From Phocoena phocoena (taxonomy: Eukaryota > Chordata > Mammalia > Artiodactyla > Phocoenidae), in the NCBI RefSeq assembly GCF_963924675.1, contig NC_089220.1, positions 111,802,697-111,866,696 of the forward strand: a stretch of DNA of 64,000 bases, given 5' to 3'. The notes below the pieces were generated by a model. It ran no database searches. It saw only the letters and a program-made list of their open reading frames with translations, and had not been told where the DNA came from. Both the position numbers and the translations under genes were made by a program. Shown in pieces: positions 22,276 through 33,520 of the stretch (the stretch's first letter is position 1; every line of letters begins with the position of its first letter).

Positions 22276-23089
22276 CTTCCCGTTCACTCTCCATTTCTGC
22301 TTCCAGCCCCAGGGACTACTTTATCCCAAGCAGATTGGATGAGCACCCTGCCCACCAGGAGCCGCTCCCTGCTTCCCTGCCTCTCACCTGGCTGGTTCCC
22401 CAATATTGCCCGACAAGAGCTGGCCCCAAGCTCCATCCTCCATAAGCCCCAGTCATCTCTTTTCCTACCCTTGCCTTGCCAGGGTAACTGAGGTACTGGG
22501 CGAATCCTTTATATCACCGCCCCTGCCCCACCTCCCCATCCCAACTTTGTTAGTTTTGCCCCATCAGTCCTAGGAACCCTTTTCTCATTCCTTGGGCTCC
22601 TCTGTCTGTGGCTTCTCTCCTTGAGAAACCTCAAGTGCTTTGCAAGTCACCTGTCTCTGCCTCCTAAATTGATATGTAGCCTCAACTTCTCCTCCAAAAC
22701 GTGGTCACATTTTTAAATTGCAATCTGTGCGAATCCAACTTACTGAAAACTGCCCTGGTCTTCCTCCCTCCCTTCATGGTGTCACCATTTCCCAACCCTT
22801 GGGACATGACCCTCTGAGACCCCTGTGATCAACTGAAACCTGACCCTTACCACTAGGTCTCCAAACTCAGAGCTCCTGGCCAGGCCTGGTTGGCACATGG
22901 GGGCTACCGAGAACCTCAGAGGCTTCCCTCGCTTTCCCCACGGGACGGGACAGCCAGCTGCTGCCATGGGCGAATTTGACCCAGGGCTGTAGATCTTTAG
23001 GTTTGTCAAGAGAAACTGGAGTCCAGATTTTTACGTGAGGTCCCTTGATTTTTTAATATTGGCCTAGGTTTTTTTTTTTCCTTAATAGA
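22276..23089. other. Pyrimidine-rich DNA, nothing firm
   Basis: Possibly part of an old repeat, but no family could be supported. Confidence 0.4.
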
Positions 23090-23360
23090 CTTTTTTTTTT
23101 TAAGCGCCGTTTTAGGTTTTTAGAAAAACTGTGCAGAAAGTAAAGAGTTCCCAGTGCCCCTTCCCTTCCCCCACAGTTTCTCCTATTATTAATATCTTGA
23201 GTTAGTGTGGTATATGTTACAAGTGATGAACGATATTGACACATGACTGTTAACTAATGTTAGGGTTCACTCTTTGTGTTGTATATTCTACGGGCCTTCA
23301 CAAGTGCATACTGTCATGTATCCATCGCAGCAGTGTCATGCCATTTAAGTCTGCTTTCCA
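23090..23360 (-). mobile_element. Old L1 3' remnant
   Basis: Antisense text TTAGGGTTCACTCTTTGTGT and TGTCATGTATCCATCGCAGC is shared with old mammalian L1 3' UTRs. Confidence 0.65.
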
Positions 23361-24139
23361 CACTCTCCTCCCACTATGCCCCTCCTTTGCATTGTCTCTA
23401 CCCAGCCCTGTACGCAGGTCTTCTCACCTCTCTGGACTCCTTGGAGCTCCCTATCCCTGGTCATGGACAGTTTCCTGTCCCTCTCACCTCTCCATCAGAC
23501 TTGTAAGTTCCCTGAGGCCCTCAGAGAAGGCTAAGAAGTCTAGAAGGCTGAGTCTCCCCAGCGCCTGGGGCAGGGGCTTGAATGCTTTGGGGACTCACTA
23601 TAGCCTGTGTCCATGCTTGCTTATGGGCCGGGTCTGGGGCTTCCAGGGAAAATGCTTTGGGTGCAGTTGACGACAGGGAGAGGGCAGGGGGCAAGCAACG
23701 GAGACCCAGGCAAATCTTGGTGGCTGCACGGAGGGGAGGGAGAATAGATGTCCCAGTAAGTCCAGTTTTAGAAAGGGGAACGTTGAGGACAAGCACAGCT
23801 CTGGGTGGTGGGATGTTTGAATCCTTAGCAGGAGTGAGCGGAGGTCTCCAGGGAGCAGGGAAGGAGATGCCCCCAGAGAATGCCCCCCTGCTTCCCCCAC
23901 CTGTCCCTTCCCCTCCCGCCCAAGCAGCTGCCTCCTGTGGGAAAATGGGTGAGCAAGCAAGTATGGGAAAACAGATCAAAAACACCTCCCTAGTGAAGCT
24001 GACCTTCCCCCCACCCCTCGCCCCCAGCCCCGATGGCAACCCTGGGGTCCCTCCTGCTGGCACCCGCCCAACTCTGCCCCCAGTTAGGCAGAAGAGGACA
24101 CACACCTCCCACTCCGCTGACGGAGCCCAAAGCAGTGAC
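23361..24139. other. GC-rich DNA, nothing recognised
   Basis: Antisense and sense frames of 190-240 codons overlap each other here. Neither has a recognisable domain. Confidence 0.45.
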
Positions 24140-24520
24140 TTGCTGTTCCTGTAACATGCCCCTGGGCCTTTGCACACGCTGTTCCTCCTGCCAGCTGTGC
24201 CCACTCCAAACTGATGGATCCTCTCTGACCTCTTACGCCCCAAACAAACGTCACCTCCTCTGTAAAGCTGACCCTAACCTTCTCCTCCCTCAAGCCTGAC
24301 AGCACCCCACCCTCCCCCAGATGCTTCCACAGAACTGTTTCCATTATCCACGTAGCATCTAACCCACTGGGTCACTGGTTTGTGCGCCTCCCTTGTTCTG
24401 TGTGTGCCTCCCACAAGGCGCAGCTTGTGGTTACACCCTGCGTCCCAGCTCTCAGTGGAGTGCCAGCACCTAGCAGCCTCATTTCATGGGTAAATGGATG
24501 GACACATGAATGAATGGACC
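24140..24520 (+). mobile_element. L2 LINE 3' remnant
   Basis: GGGCCTTTGCACACGCTGTT, CACCTCCTCTGTAAAGCTGA and a final ATGAATGAATGG tract follow L2 order. It overlaps open frames that are not genes. Confidence 0.6.
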
Positions 24521-24521
24521 T

Positions 24522-24645
24522 CTTCTTTTGGTTTGTTTTTGGGCTGCGCCACGTGACTTGCAGGATATTGGTTCCCCGACCAGGGATTGAACCCGGGCAC
24601 AGTGAAGACACCAAGTCCTAACCTCTAGACTTCCAGGGAATTCCC
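24522..24645 (-). mobile_element. Older tRNA-derived SINE (Bov-tA-like)
   Basis: A short diverged copy with CCAGGGATTGAACCCGGGCA and a terminal CCAGGGAATTCCC. The duplication AATGGACC is at 24513-24520 and 24646-24653. It lies at the 3' end of an L2-like segment. Confidence 0.75.
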
Positions 24646-24788
24646 AATGGACCACCTCAGAGTAGAACAGTCAACATGCTTCAACATGCTATTACTGGGT
24701 CTCTTCTGTTATATTAAAAACAGATCCAGGCCCTGTCTTCAAGGAATTTAAATTGTGGCTGCCTAAATTTTAGCCCACCTAAAAGAGA

Positions 24789-24997
24789 GGGCTTCCCTGG
24801 TGGCGCAGTGGTTGAGAGTCCGCCTGCCGATGCAGGGGACACGAGTTCGTGCCCCGGTCTGGGAAGATCCCACATGCTGCGGAGCGGCTGAGCCCGTGAG
24901 CCATGGCCGCTGAGCCTGCGCGTCCGGAGCCTGTGCTCCGCAACGGGAGAGGCCACAGCAGTGACAGGCCCGCGTACCGCAAAAAAAAAAAAAAAAA
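24789..24997 (+). mobile_element. Short CHR SINE
   Basis: Starts GGGCTTCCCTGG and ends in an A17 tail. A clear target duplication was not found. Confidence 0.9.
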
Positions 24998-25049
24998 GAA
25001 TCAGAGAACAATATACAACCGGGCTAGTTATAATAATTACCAATTACTG

Positions 25050-25250
25050 AGGTGTCTGCTGCAGGCCTGGCTCTATGCAAAGAGCCCACACACGTTGCTT
25101 CCTTCACTCCTCCCGCAGCTCACGAGTGAGGGAGGGGACCCGCACACTGAGGTTAGGCAGCATGCCCCGGGGCGCCAGCTAGTGGACGGAGACGCGGGGA
25201 CTGGAGCCCAGGTCTGCCTGAGCCCAGAGTCTGTGATTGCCACTCCCTCA
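25050..25250 (-). mobile_element. MIR SINE, GC-enriched
   Basis: CACACTGAGGTTAGGCAGCA and GGACTGGAGCCCAGGTCTGC in antisense MIR order. Confidence 0.55.
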
Positions 25251-25260
25251 CTTCGTCTAG

Positions 25261-25680
25261 AGGTGGTCAGGGAAAGGAGCGAGAGGGGGTGGGCGGCGCG
25301 GTCTGGGGAAGGCTCCTTCCTGGAGGAGCCCTGCTGTGCGATGCTGGAGGCTCCTGGACGTGCCTGAAGCCTAGACAGTGTGGAACGACCCCAGGAGTTT
25401 CAGGGCCTGGGGTCGGAGCGGACCCGCCCCAGCCTGTGCTCACTCTGGGGGGCCCACAGAGGTAGCGGTACTAGCAGTGCCCTGCTGGGTCCCCGTGGCC
25501 TTACCCCGCGGGCCCCGGGGAGAGCCGGGTCTTCGTGAGCTAAACACTCCCTGCGCCCGTGGGGTGGGGCTGTGTGTGTAGGTGTTCCCACGTCGGAGGC
25601 TGCAGAGCCGGCTCCTCTGGGGAGCACACCTCCTGAGGGGGTGCCCTGCCCAGCCCAGTTTCCAGGGTGGGGCGGCGGGG
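25261..25680. other. CpG-rich unique block, possible regulatory region
   Basis: I count 24 CpG dinucleotides in 420 bp outside any recognised SINE, an observed/expected ratio by hand of about one half. That is high for this window but below the usual CpG-island cut-off. The triplicated 17-mer follows at once. No transcript start could be assigned. Confidence 0.35.
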
Positions 25681-25690
25681 GCAGGAACAG

Positions 25691-25741
25691 CTTTCTGGAA
25701 AGAACACCTTTCTGGAAAGAACACCTTTCTGGAAAGAACAC
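25691..25741. repeat. Triplicated 17-bp direct repeat
   Basis: Three exact, head-to-tail copies of CTTTCTGGAAAGAACAC. Each copy holds TTCTGGAA, which fits the inverted nTTCnnGAAn layout of a heat-shock element core, and AGAACA, a steroid-receptor half-site sequence. Function is not shown. Confidence 0.9.
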
Positions 25742-25921
25742 GGCCCTCATTCACTGACTGGTAGACACACCCAGAGGGTCCAACTGTTTCCCACGGCGTG
25801 GAGCCAGTCCTGGCCTGCGGAGGGAGGGGGCGGATCCTCTGAGGAGCTGGGGCGCAGCCTTCCAAACATCCATCAAGCTCAGGCCGGCCAGGGGGTCTTG
25901 TTACAGTATATCAAGGGGGAT

Positions 25922-26122
25922 GGGCTTCCCTGGTGGCGCAGTGGTTGAGCGTCCGCCTGCCGATGCAGGAGACGCGGGTTCGTGCCCCGGTCCGGGAAGA
26001 TCCCACATGCCGCGGAGCGGCTGGGCCCGTGAGCCATGGCCGCTGAGCCTGAGCGTCCGGAGCCTGTGCTCCGCAAGGGGAGAGGCCACAGCAGTGAGAG
26101 GCCCCCGTACCAAAAAAAAAAA
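25922..26122 (+). mobile_element. Short CHR SINE
   Basis: Starts GGGCTTCCCTGG and ends GTACC followed by an A tail. The flanks are G-rich and the duplication is not certain. Confidence 0.9.
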
Positions 26123-26329
26123 GCGGGGAGGGGGCGCTTCTGGTCCAGCCGTTCTTCTGTCTAGATACCTGGCAGCCTTGGTCCCCTCTAAACTCCATGG
26201 ACACGTCACGGTGTGTGTGACTCTAGATGAAAAAAAGCCATAGCTCCCCAAAATCAGTACAGGTGACTTGTGACATTAGAAACTGTTTTGACTGTGACCT
26301 TCAAGAAGAAGTACCTTTGGGGCTGGGCT

Positions 26330-26665
26330 GGGCGGTGGAGAGAAGACATGAGGATGTGTTTGTCAAGGGCTACAAATGTTCACTTATGCAAGATGAATAA
26401 ATTCTGGATCTCTACTGTGCAATACTGAGACTGTAGTTAACAATACAGTATTGTACACTTGAAATTTGCTAAGAGGGGAGATCGCGTAAGTGTTTACATC
26501 ATAAAAAAATATATGGTAACTGTGAGGTGATGGATATGTTAATTAGCTTTATTGTGGTGATTATTTCATGATGAGTATGTAGAGCGAATCAAGCTCTACA
26601 CCTTAAATATATATAATTGTTAATTGTTAATTATACCTCAATAAAGCTGGAAAAAATAATTAGGA
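26330..26665 (+). mobile_element. L1M 3' end, sense orientation
   Basis: Contains GTACACTTGAAATTTGCTAA and ends TATACCTCAATAAAGCTGGA plus an A-rich tail, the 3' terminus of an old L1. Confidence 0.75.
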
Positions 26666-26834
26666 AAAAAAAAGAAATACCTTTTATGTTACAACCCAGT
26701 ATACACATATGGTCATATGTAATACCACAAATATACATCACATACATAACAGAAATATTACAAGAAGATACTTATCTGTACCGTATGCAGTACGCTGATA
26801 TTTTCTGTTCTTTTATTTTGCAAACTATTCTATT

Positions 26835-27046
26835 GTTTTTTTTTTTTTCTTTGCGGTACGCGGGCCTCTCACTGTTGTGGCCTCTCCCGTTGTAGAGCAC
26901 AGCCTCCGGACGCGCAGGCTCAGCGGCCGTGTGGCTCACGGGCCCAGCTGCTCCGCGGCATGTGGGATCTTCCCGGACCGGGGCACGAACCCGCGTCCCC
27001 TGCATCGGCAGGCGGACGCTCAACCACTGCGCCACCAGGGAAGCCC
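26835..27046 (-). mobile_element. Short CHR SINE
   Basis: The perfect 14-bp duplication CAAACTATTCTATT is at 26821-26834 and 27047-27060. The core has GGCCGTGTGGCTCACG in place of the usual GGCCATGGCTCACG. Confidence 0.94.
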
Positions 27047-27060
27047 CAAACTATTCTATT

Positions 27061-27591
27061 TTTAAATGCTAGTCATGATCCACGAAATTGATTTTATGAT
27101 CTACTGACAGGTTGTGACCTTCAGTTTGGAAAACACTGCATTAACAGACCCGGTAATCGTGGTTTCAATTACCAGTGAGCTATCTGGAAGTTGTGTGTAT
27201 TTTGCTGAGGTGGGCATGTGACCCCTGGCTGTGGGCAGGCTGGAGTTCAGGTACAAGTCATCCAGCTAAGGAGAGATGCGCTCACTCTCCTGGGATTTGG
27301 TTCTTCTCTCCCTGTGGTGGGTTTCAGAACTGGCACTGGGACTGCTGATCTTTCAAATCCTGTTGTCCATCTATGTATAGGCTCCCACTGTTCATTACAG
27401 ACCTCGTTTCATCCTGACCTTGCCAAGCCGACGTTGAGTGACCTCAGACAAGTCATTTCCTATCTGGGGTCTTTATCAATAGGATAGGATTAAGGGTGGT
27501 TGTACTAGTCTGTGCTTCTCAAAGAAGGAGGGATTTTGCAGCAGTAAGTTGTATATAATTCCTCTCTATGTATATGTGTGTGTATGCATGC
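27061..27591. other. Unique DNA, nothing recognised
   Basis: No exon or repeat named. Confidence 0.45.
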
Positions 27592-27945
27592 TATGGTCTG
27601 AATATTTACATCCCCCCAGAATTCATATGTTAGAATCCTAACGCTAGTGTGTTGGTATTAGGAGGTGGGGCATTTGGGCGGTAATTAGGCAGAGCCTTCA
27701 TGAATGGGTTTAGTGCCCTTATGAAAGAGGCCCAAGAGAGCCCCCTTGCCCCTTCTGCCATGTGAGGACACAGCACGAAGTTGGCAGTCTGCAACCTGGA
27801 AGAGGGCCTTCACCAGAGCCCAGCCATGCTGGTACACTGGTCTTGAACTTCCAGCCTCTAGAACTGTGAGGAATAAATATTTGTTGTTTATAAGCTACCC
27901 AGGTAATGGTATTTTTTTATAGCAACGTGTAGGGACTAAGACAAT
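27592..27945 (+). mobile_element. MaLR-type LTR (MST/MLT1-like), solitary
   Basis: Starts GCTATGGTCTGAATATTTAC and continues GGTATTAGGAGGTGGGGCAT, GCCATGTGAGGACACAGCA and TCCAGCCTCTAGAACTGTGA, ending near GGGACTAAGACAAT. This is the pattern of an ancient ERVL-MaLR LTR. There is no internal coding sequence beside it, so it is a solo LTR. Confidence 0.85.
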
Positions 27946-28118
27946 ATGTACATTTATGATTTATATTTTTCTGGAAGATTTGGAGAAAATAAAATTTTAT
28001 ATTAATACAAACATAGCTAGGTTATGGAGCAGACTATAAAACTCACAATGCTTTTTTAAAAATATACTTCTTTTTATTGCAGTAAAATATACACAAGATA
28101 AACTTTAACATTTTAACT

Positions 28119-28333
28119 TTTTTTTTTTTTGTTTTTTCTTTGTGGTGTGCGAGCCTCTCACTGTTGTGGCCTCTCCCGCTGCGGAGCACAGGCTCCGGAC
28201 GCGCAGGCTCTGCGGCCATGGCTCACGGGCCCAGCCGCTCCGCGGCATGTGGGATCTTCCCGGACCTGGGCATGAACCCGCGTCCCCTGCATGAGCAGGT
28301 GGACTCTCAACCACTGCGCCACCAGGGAAGCCC
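28119..28333 (-). mobile_element. Short CHR SINE inside L1M
   Basis: The short duplication TTAACT is at 28113-28118 and 28334-28339. It interrupts the L1M 3' end text that resumes at TTAACTATTTTTAAGTG. Confidence 0.9.
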
Positions 28334-29268
28334 TTAACTATTTTTAAGTGTACAATTCAGTGACACAAAGTACTTTCACAGTGTTGTGCAACCATCACCA
28401 CTATCCATTTCCAGAACTTTTTCATCATCCCAAACAGGAACTCTTGTACTCATTAAACAATTACTCCCCATTCCTTCCTCCCCCTAGCCTCTGGCAACTA
28501 CCATTCTACTTTCTCTCTCTATGGATTTGACTTTGTACCAGATATAAGTGAAACCATACAATATTTGTCCTTTGGTGTCTGGCTTATTTTACTTAGCATG
28601 GTTTCAAGGTTCATCCATGTTGTAGCATGTGTCAGAATTTCACTCCATTCTGAGGCTGAATAATATTCCGTTGTATGTATATACCATGTCTTGCTTATCC
28701 ATTCATCTGTTGATGGACACTTAGATCGTCTCTACCTTTTGACTATTGTAACTAATGCTGCTGTGAACATGGGTGTACAAACATCTGTTTGGTCCCTGCT
28801 TTCTATTCTTTTGCATATATACCGAGGAGTGGAATTGCTGGATCATATGGTAATTCTATGTTTAACCAGTTGAAGAACTACCATACTGTTTTCCACAGCA
28901 GTTACACCGTTTGATAATGCCATCAGCAATGCACTATGGTTCCAATTTCTCCATATCCTCATCCACACTTGTTCTTTTCTTTCTTTCTTTCTTTCTTTTT
29001 TGTAATAGCCAACCTAATGGGTATCATTTTGGTTTTGATTTGCATTTCCCTAATGACTAGTGGTGCTGAGCATCTGCTTGTGTACTTATGGGCCATTTGT
29101 ATATTTTCTTTGGAGAAAGGTCTATTCAAGTCATTTTGAACTGGGTTGTTTGATTTTTGTTGTTGTTGAGCTGTAGGAGCTCTTTATATATTCTGGATAT
29201 TCATCTCTTATCAGATATGTGGTTTGCAAATATTTTCTCCCACTCCGTGGGCTGTCTTATTACTTTCT

Positions 29269-30099
29269 TTTTTTTATCTGTCAATATATTTTTTCTCATT
29301 AGTTATCCATTTTGTACATATTAGTGTATACATGTCAATCCCAATCTCCCAATTCATCCCCCCCCCACCACCCCAACACTGCTTTGTCCCCTTGGTGTCC
29401 ATACGTTTGTTCTCTACATCTGTGTCTCTATTTCTGCCTTGCAAACCGGTTCATCTGTACCATTTTTCTAGATTCCACATATATGTGTTAATATATGATA
29501 TTTGTTTTTCTCTCTTTTTTTTCTTTAATAGATCTTTACTGGAGTATAATTGCTTCACAATACTGTGTTAGTTTCTGTTGTACAACAAAGTGAATCAGCC
29601 ATATGCATACACATGTCCGCATATCCCCTCCCTCTTGCATCTCCCTCCCATTCTCCCTATCCCACCCCTCTAGGTCATCTCAAAGCACCGAGCTGGTCTC
29701 CCTGTGCTATGCGGCTGCTTCCCACCAGCCAACTATTTTACATTTGGTAGTGTATATATGTCGATGCTACTCTCACTTCGCCCCAGCTTCGCCCTCCCAC
29801 CCCATGTCCTCAAGTCCATTCTCTGTGTCTACATCTTTATTCCTGCCCTGAAACTAGGTTCATGGGTACCATTTTTTTTTTTAGATTCCATATGTATGTG
29901 TTAGCGTACGGTATTTGTTTTTCTCTTTCTGACCTACTTCACTCTGTATGAGAGTCTCTAGGTCCAACCACGTCTGTACAAATGACCCAGTTTCGTTCCT
30001 TTTCATGGCTGAGCAATATTCCATTGCATTTATGTACCACATCTTCTTTTTTTTTTTTTTTTTCCACATCTTCTTTATCCATTCGTCTGTCGATGGGCT
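29269..30099 (-). mobile_element. Two cetartiodactyl L1 3' segments, nested or fused, inside L1M
   Basis: 29269-29519 carries one L1 3' UTR type (CCATACGTTTGTTCTCTACA) and 29520-30099 a second (ATCTTTACTGGAGTATAATT). Diverged 13-bp flanks CTTATTACTTTCT (29256-29268) and CTTATTGGTTTCT (30100-30112) suggest the pair entered, or grew, inside the L1M sequence that resumes at GATAGTGTCCTTTGATACTC. Confidence 0.75.
30051..30063 (-). mobile_element. Poly(A)-only insertion with 13-bp duplication
   Basis: Thirteen Ts separate two perfect copies of CCACATCTTCTTT (30038-30050 and 30064-30076). The related L1 at 36169-36181 has a single copy, so the second copy plus the T-run is an insertion. Confidence 0.6.
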
Positions 30100-30150
30100 C
30101 TTATTGGTTTCTCGATAGTGTCCTTTGATACTCAAAAGATCTTAATTTTC

Positions 30151-32035
30151 ACGTCTGAAGGTGGCGTGGGGGCTGCTTCTAGGCTCTGCCTCCCACCCTC
30201 TTCCCCAAGGGCACGTTAGTCCTCTGTGGTATTGGGGACCTTTGGTGGTCCTCTGGTACAGGGATGGGATGGAAACTCTGCCCGGTCACCTCCTGGGCTC
30301 AGGGCTGTTTTCTGTTTACCATGAAGGACATCTCGACAGGCCTGGAGGAGGTAGAGGGTCTGAAGTGTGACTCAGACCCCGAGCCTCACCAGCAGCTGCC
30401 CCTTAGCTAGCAGCCTCCTGCCACATCCAGGAAGCTGGGGCCTTATCAGGACCAGTCAGCGTTCAGACAGCTCTGGGGCCCGCCCAGCCTAGGACTGACC
30501 GATGAGTAGGGGCAAAAGGTGACTCTGGTCCCCTCTCCACTTACTCCCCACTGGTTTCTCACGGAACCTGAACTCCTGCTGGTAACCTCACTTCTTTGGG
30601 TCAAATGTATGACCTCTTGTCTGAAATGCCCTCGGTGACATCCACGCATCTGTTGGTAATTTGAACGAGATGGCTTCTCAGGAGCTTCCTGATCTCATGC
30701 TTGTAGTTTTCTAAAAGCAAGCAATGGAGAGATTCCCTTCCAAACAGCATTCTTTGCCTTTGCTATGTATGCCCGGCAAGGAATTTTATGTTTTCCAACA
30801 TAACATTTTTCAGAAAAGAGGGAGCTGGGTCCATCCAGAGTTCTTCCTATTTAGGGTCACTCTGTTCCTGTATGCTGAACAATGGGCTGTATGGGCTGCT
30901 TGAAGGAAGTCACGGTCACCTGAAACTCTCGCCGTCAATGCTTGTTTGGGATCCTTTCAGAAGACACCTGACATACACAATCAATTTAAAAAGAGAGAAG
31001 GACAAAAAATGTAATACAGATTGAGATTTATTCCCGGGAATCTGGTCTTCCATTTGCAAGTACTGATTTTGTTGTAAAGGAGCTTTTAATGATCTCTGTA
31101 AAAACCAGAGTAGTGGGTCTGGCACATTTTTTTTTAAAACATTAAAACAGCTCTGAAATCAGGATTCATTTCCAGTCAGCGCTGTCTCATGATTATAATT
31201 GGCGACAGTTTTTTTTCGGTCTTGGTGGTACACAAAGTGGTGGTGTGACTTCCAGCCGAGCACATGTGAAGTTCCTGGAAATACAGTCTCAGGCACTGTG
31301 AGTACTTCGAGGTCCGTGAGGGCTAGAGGACCCCCAACCTGACCAGCAGGTGGCGCAGCACAGTGGGAGTCTCAGGCTGAGTCCCACCTCCCTGCCCCCT
31401 CCCCCCATACAAATATTTTCCAGCAAGCGGGCACAAAAACATTAAGATGACCTGTTTTGTTGGCAGAAGTCCTTGCAACCTACCCTCTTAGGGGCTCTTA
31501 AGCACCTTTCTTGAACGTTCATGTGAGCTGATGTGACAGCTGTCTGGTGGCATGTGTCAGCTGAACTTCTTATGGATTCAAGCCCAGAGTCCTCCTGGTA
31601 AGGCTCATCTGGGCTCATTCAGAGGGGGAGCCACTTTGGGGCACCCTCTGCTCATGCAGGAGGGAGGGTGCCTGGGCAACACTTCTCATCGGTGTACATT
31701 TCTCTAATTCCACTCATTTCTCCAATGAGACAGCATCCATCTGGCTAATTAGTAAACCCTCTAGTGTTGATCAAAAATAACTCCAACTGAACCAAAGTTG
31801 TGGCCCCTGGAATGTGAACTTAAGGTTTGTCTTTCAAATGCTAATGAACCACCACCCCAGGGGTATGGGTTAAGACTAACATTTTCACATCACACTGTGT
31901 GAAGTGTTTGAAAGCAGATTGCCCACAGTGTCATAATAGCAAATGAATACTTGTGACTTGGGGTACATTTTTAGCAATAGCATTAAACACAGCTTCAAAA
32001 AGTGTAGCTTTCGAATAACTTAGATGGAAATGCGA
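30151..32035. other. Unique DNA, possible conserved non-coding sequence
   Basis: Almost free of recognisable repeats for 1.9 kb, unlike its flanks. 31130-31330 and 31690-31990 have balanced composition and no low-complexity tracts, as conserved non-coding elements often do. Confidence 0.35.
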
Positions 32036-32242
32036 TTTTTTTTTTTTTTGCGGTACTCGGGCCTCTCACTGTTGTGGCCTCTCCCGTTGCGGGGCAACAG
32101 GCTCCGGACGCGCAGGCTCAGCGGCCATAGCTCACGGGTGCAGCCGCTCCGCGGCATGTGGGATCTTCGCGGACCGGGGAACGAACCCGTGTCCCCTGCA
32201 TCGGCAGGCAGACTCTCAACCACTGTGCCACCAGGGAAGCCC
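32036..32242 (-). mobile_element. Short CHR SINE
   Basis: T-run start and CCACCAGGGAAGCCC end. Several substitutions (for example GGGGCAACAGG) suggest an older copy. No clear duplication was found. Confidence 0.9.
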
Positions 32243-32386
32243 GAGAATATGTTACTTAAACTGTGTTAGGTGACTCCAAAAAGTGGCTGTGTTATGAAGA
32301 TACTGTTGTCAAAGATGCATGCAGAGATTGTGAACACACATTTCTATGAACTAGGAGTGGAAAAACAATATTTTAAAATTAATACT

Positions 32387-32718
32387 GGGATTTCCCTGGT
32401 GGTGCGGTGGTTAAGAATCTGCCTGCCAATGCAGGGGACACGGGTTCGAGCCCTGCTCCGGGAAGATCCCACATGCCGCAGAGCAACTAAGCCCATGCAC
32501 CACAACTACTAAGCCTGTGCTCTAGAGTCCACGAGCCACAACTACTGAAGCCCGCGCGCCTAGAGCCCGAGCTCCGCAACAAGAGAAGCCACTGCAATGA
32601 GAAGCCCTCATACCACAATGAAGAGTAACCCCCGCTCACCGCAACTAGAAAAAGCCTGCGCACAGCAACGAAGACCCAACGCAGCTAAAATAAATAAATT
32701 TATTAAAATAAATAAATT
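32387..32718 (+). mobile_element. Long CHR SINE
   Basis: The perfect 11-bp duplication AAATTAATACT is at 32376-32386 and 32719-32729. The tail is (AAAT)n-type. Confidence 0.93.
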
Positions 32719-32729
32719 AAATTAATACT

Positions 32730-33311
32730 ATGTTGGATATGGTAAGGGATTCTAAATAGGTACGTCTAACTAAATTAATAAATTAATGTGATAAAGAGAG
32801 TGTGTGCCATTTGCATCCCTAGAAGTTGTATGTATTTTTGGACCCTCTCATTGGGGAAACAGCCCATCAGTTTATATTCAGCCACCTAATATGTAAACAT
32901 ATTCATTCGGGAGGTGATAAGTTTTGCTGGCCATGTCCTTTAAGGCCTGGGATACACAGTGTGTAGGCTAAAGTTTACTGGGGGAGGGTCCAGGAATATG
33001 GATAGAGCACTAGCCTGAAACAGATAAGAAGTCAGGTGCAAATTTCACCTCTTGTTAATTTCCCTTGGTTAAATCTGCCAGGACTAGCCTGAAACCTCCT
33101 GGTGGTGGTTTTGTTGTTGTGATTTGTCTTTCTTTTTTTTTTTTTTTAGGGGTAAATGAGGAGAACTTGGCAGGTCCCTGAAAGTGTATAACAGCCCATT
33201 TTCCTTTTTTTTTTTAAAAGCTGCTTTAAAACATATTTTAAAGCTGTGGATCCTCTTTTAAATGAAATTCTATATGGAACACCAATATACTCTTGAAATA
33301 TCAGCAAAGCT
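32730..33311. other. Unique AT-rich DNA
   Basis: No repeat named. T-run at 33131-33147. Confidence 0.4.
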
Positions 33312-33320
33312 TCACATTGT

Positions 33321-33511
33321 ACATTTTTAAAAATATTTATTTATGTATTTGGCTGTGTTGGGTCTTAGTTGCGGCATGTGGGATCTTTTCATTGCAGCAT
33401 GCGAACTCTTAGTTGTGGCATGTGGGACCTAGTTCCCTGACCAGGGATCGAACCCGGGGCCCCTGCATTGGGAGCACGGAGTCTTAGCCACTGGACCACC
33501 AGGGAAGTCCC
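33321..33511 (-). mobile_element. Older CHR/Bov-tA-like SINE
   Basis: The duplication TCACATTGT is at 33312-33320 and 33512-33520. The body is tRNA-like with an extra GCATGCGAACTCTTAGTTG module, intermediate between the short old form and the long CHR form. Confidence 0.85.
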
Positions 33512-33520
33512 TCACATTGT

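Larger units (their letters stand above)
28040..30150 (-). mobile_element. L1M 3' UTR stack, the host of nested SINE and L1 insertions
   Basis: The L1M 3' UTR runs antisense from about 28040 to 29268 and resumes at 30100-30150. Landmarks are GGCTGAATAATATTCCGTTG, TGGAATTGCTGGATCATATG and TTGAGCTGTAGGAGCTCTTT. A CHR SINE (28119-28333) and younger L1 3' ends (29269-30099) split it. A TTTC microsatellite is at 28977-28997. Confidence 0.8.

Noticed and set aside
23521..24243. 240-codon antisense frame with an overlapping 190-codon sense frame
   Set aside because: The frames overlap in GC-rich DNA that runs into an L2 remnant. Neither resembles a protein family.
24789..24860. tRNA-like heads of SINEs as tRNA genes
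   Set aside because: They have A/B-box-like text but no intact cloverleaf, and are followed by SINE bodies and A tails.
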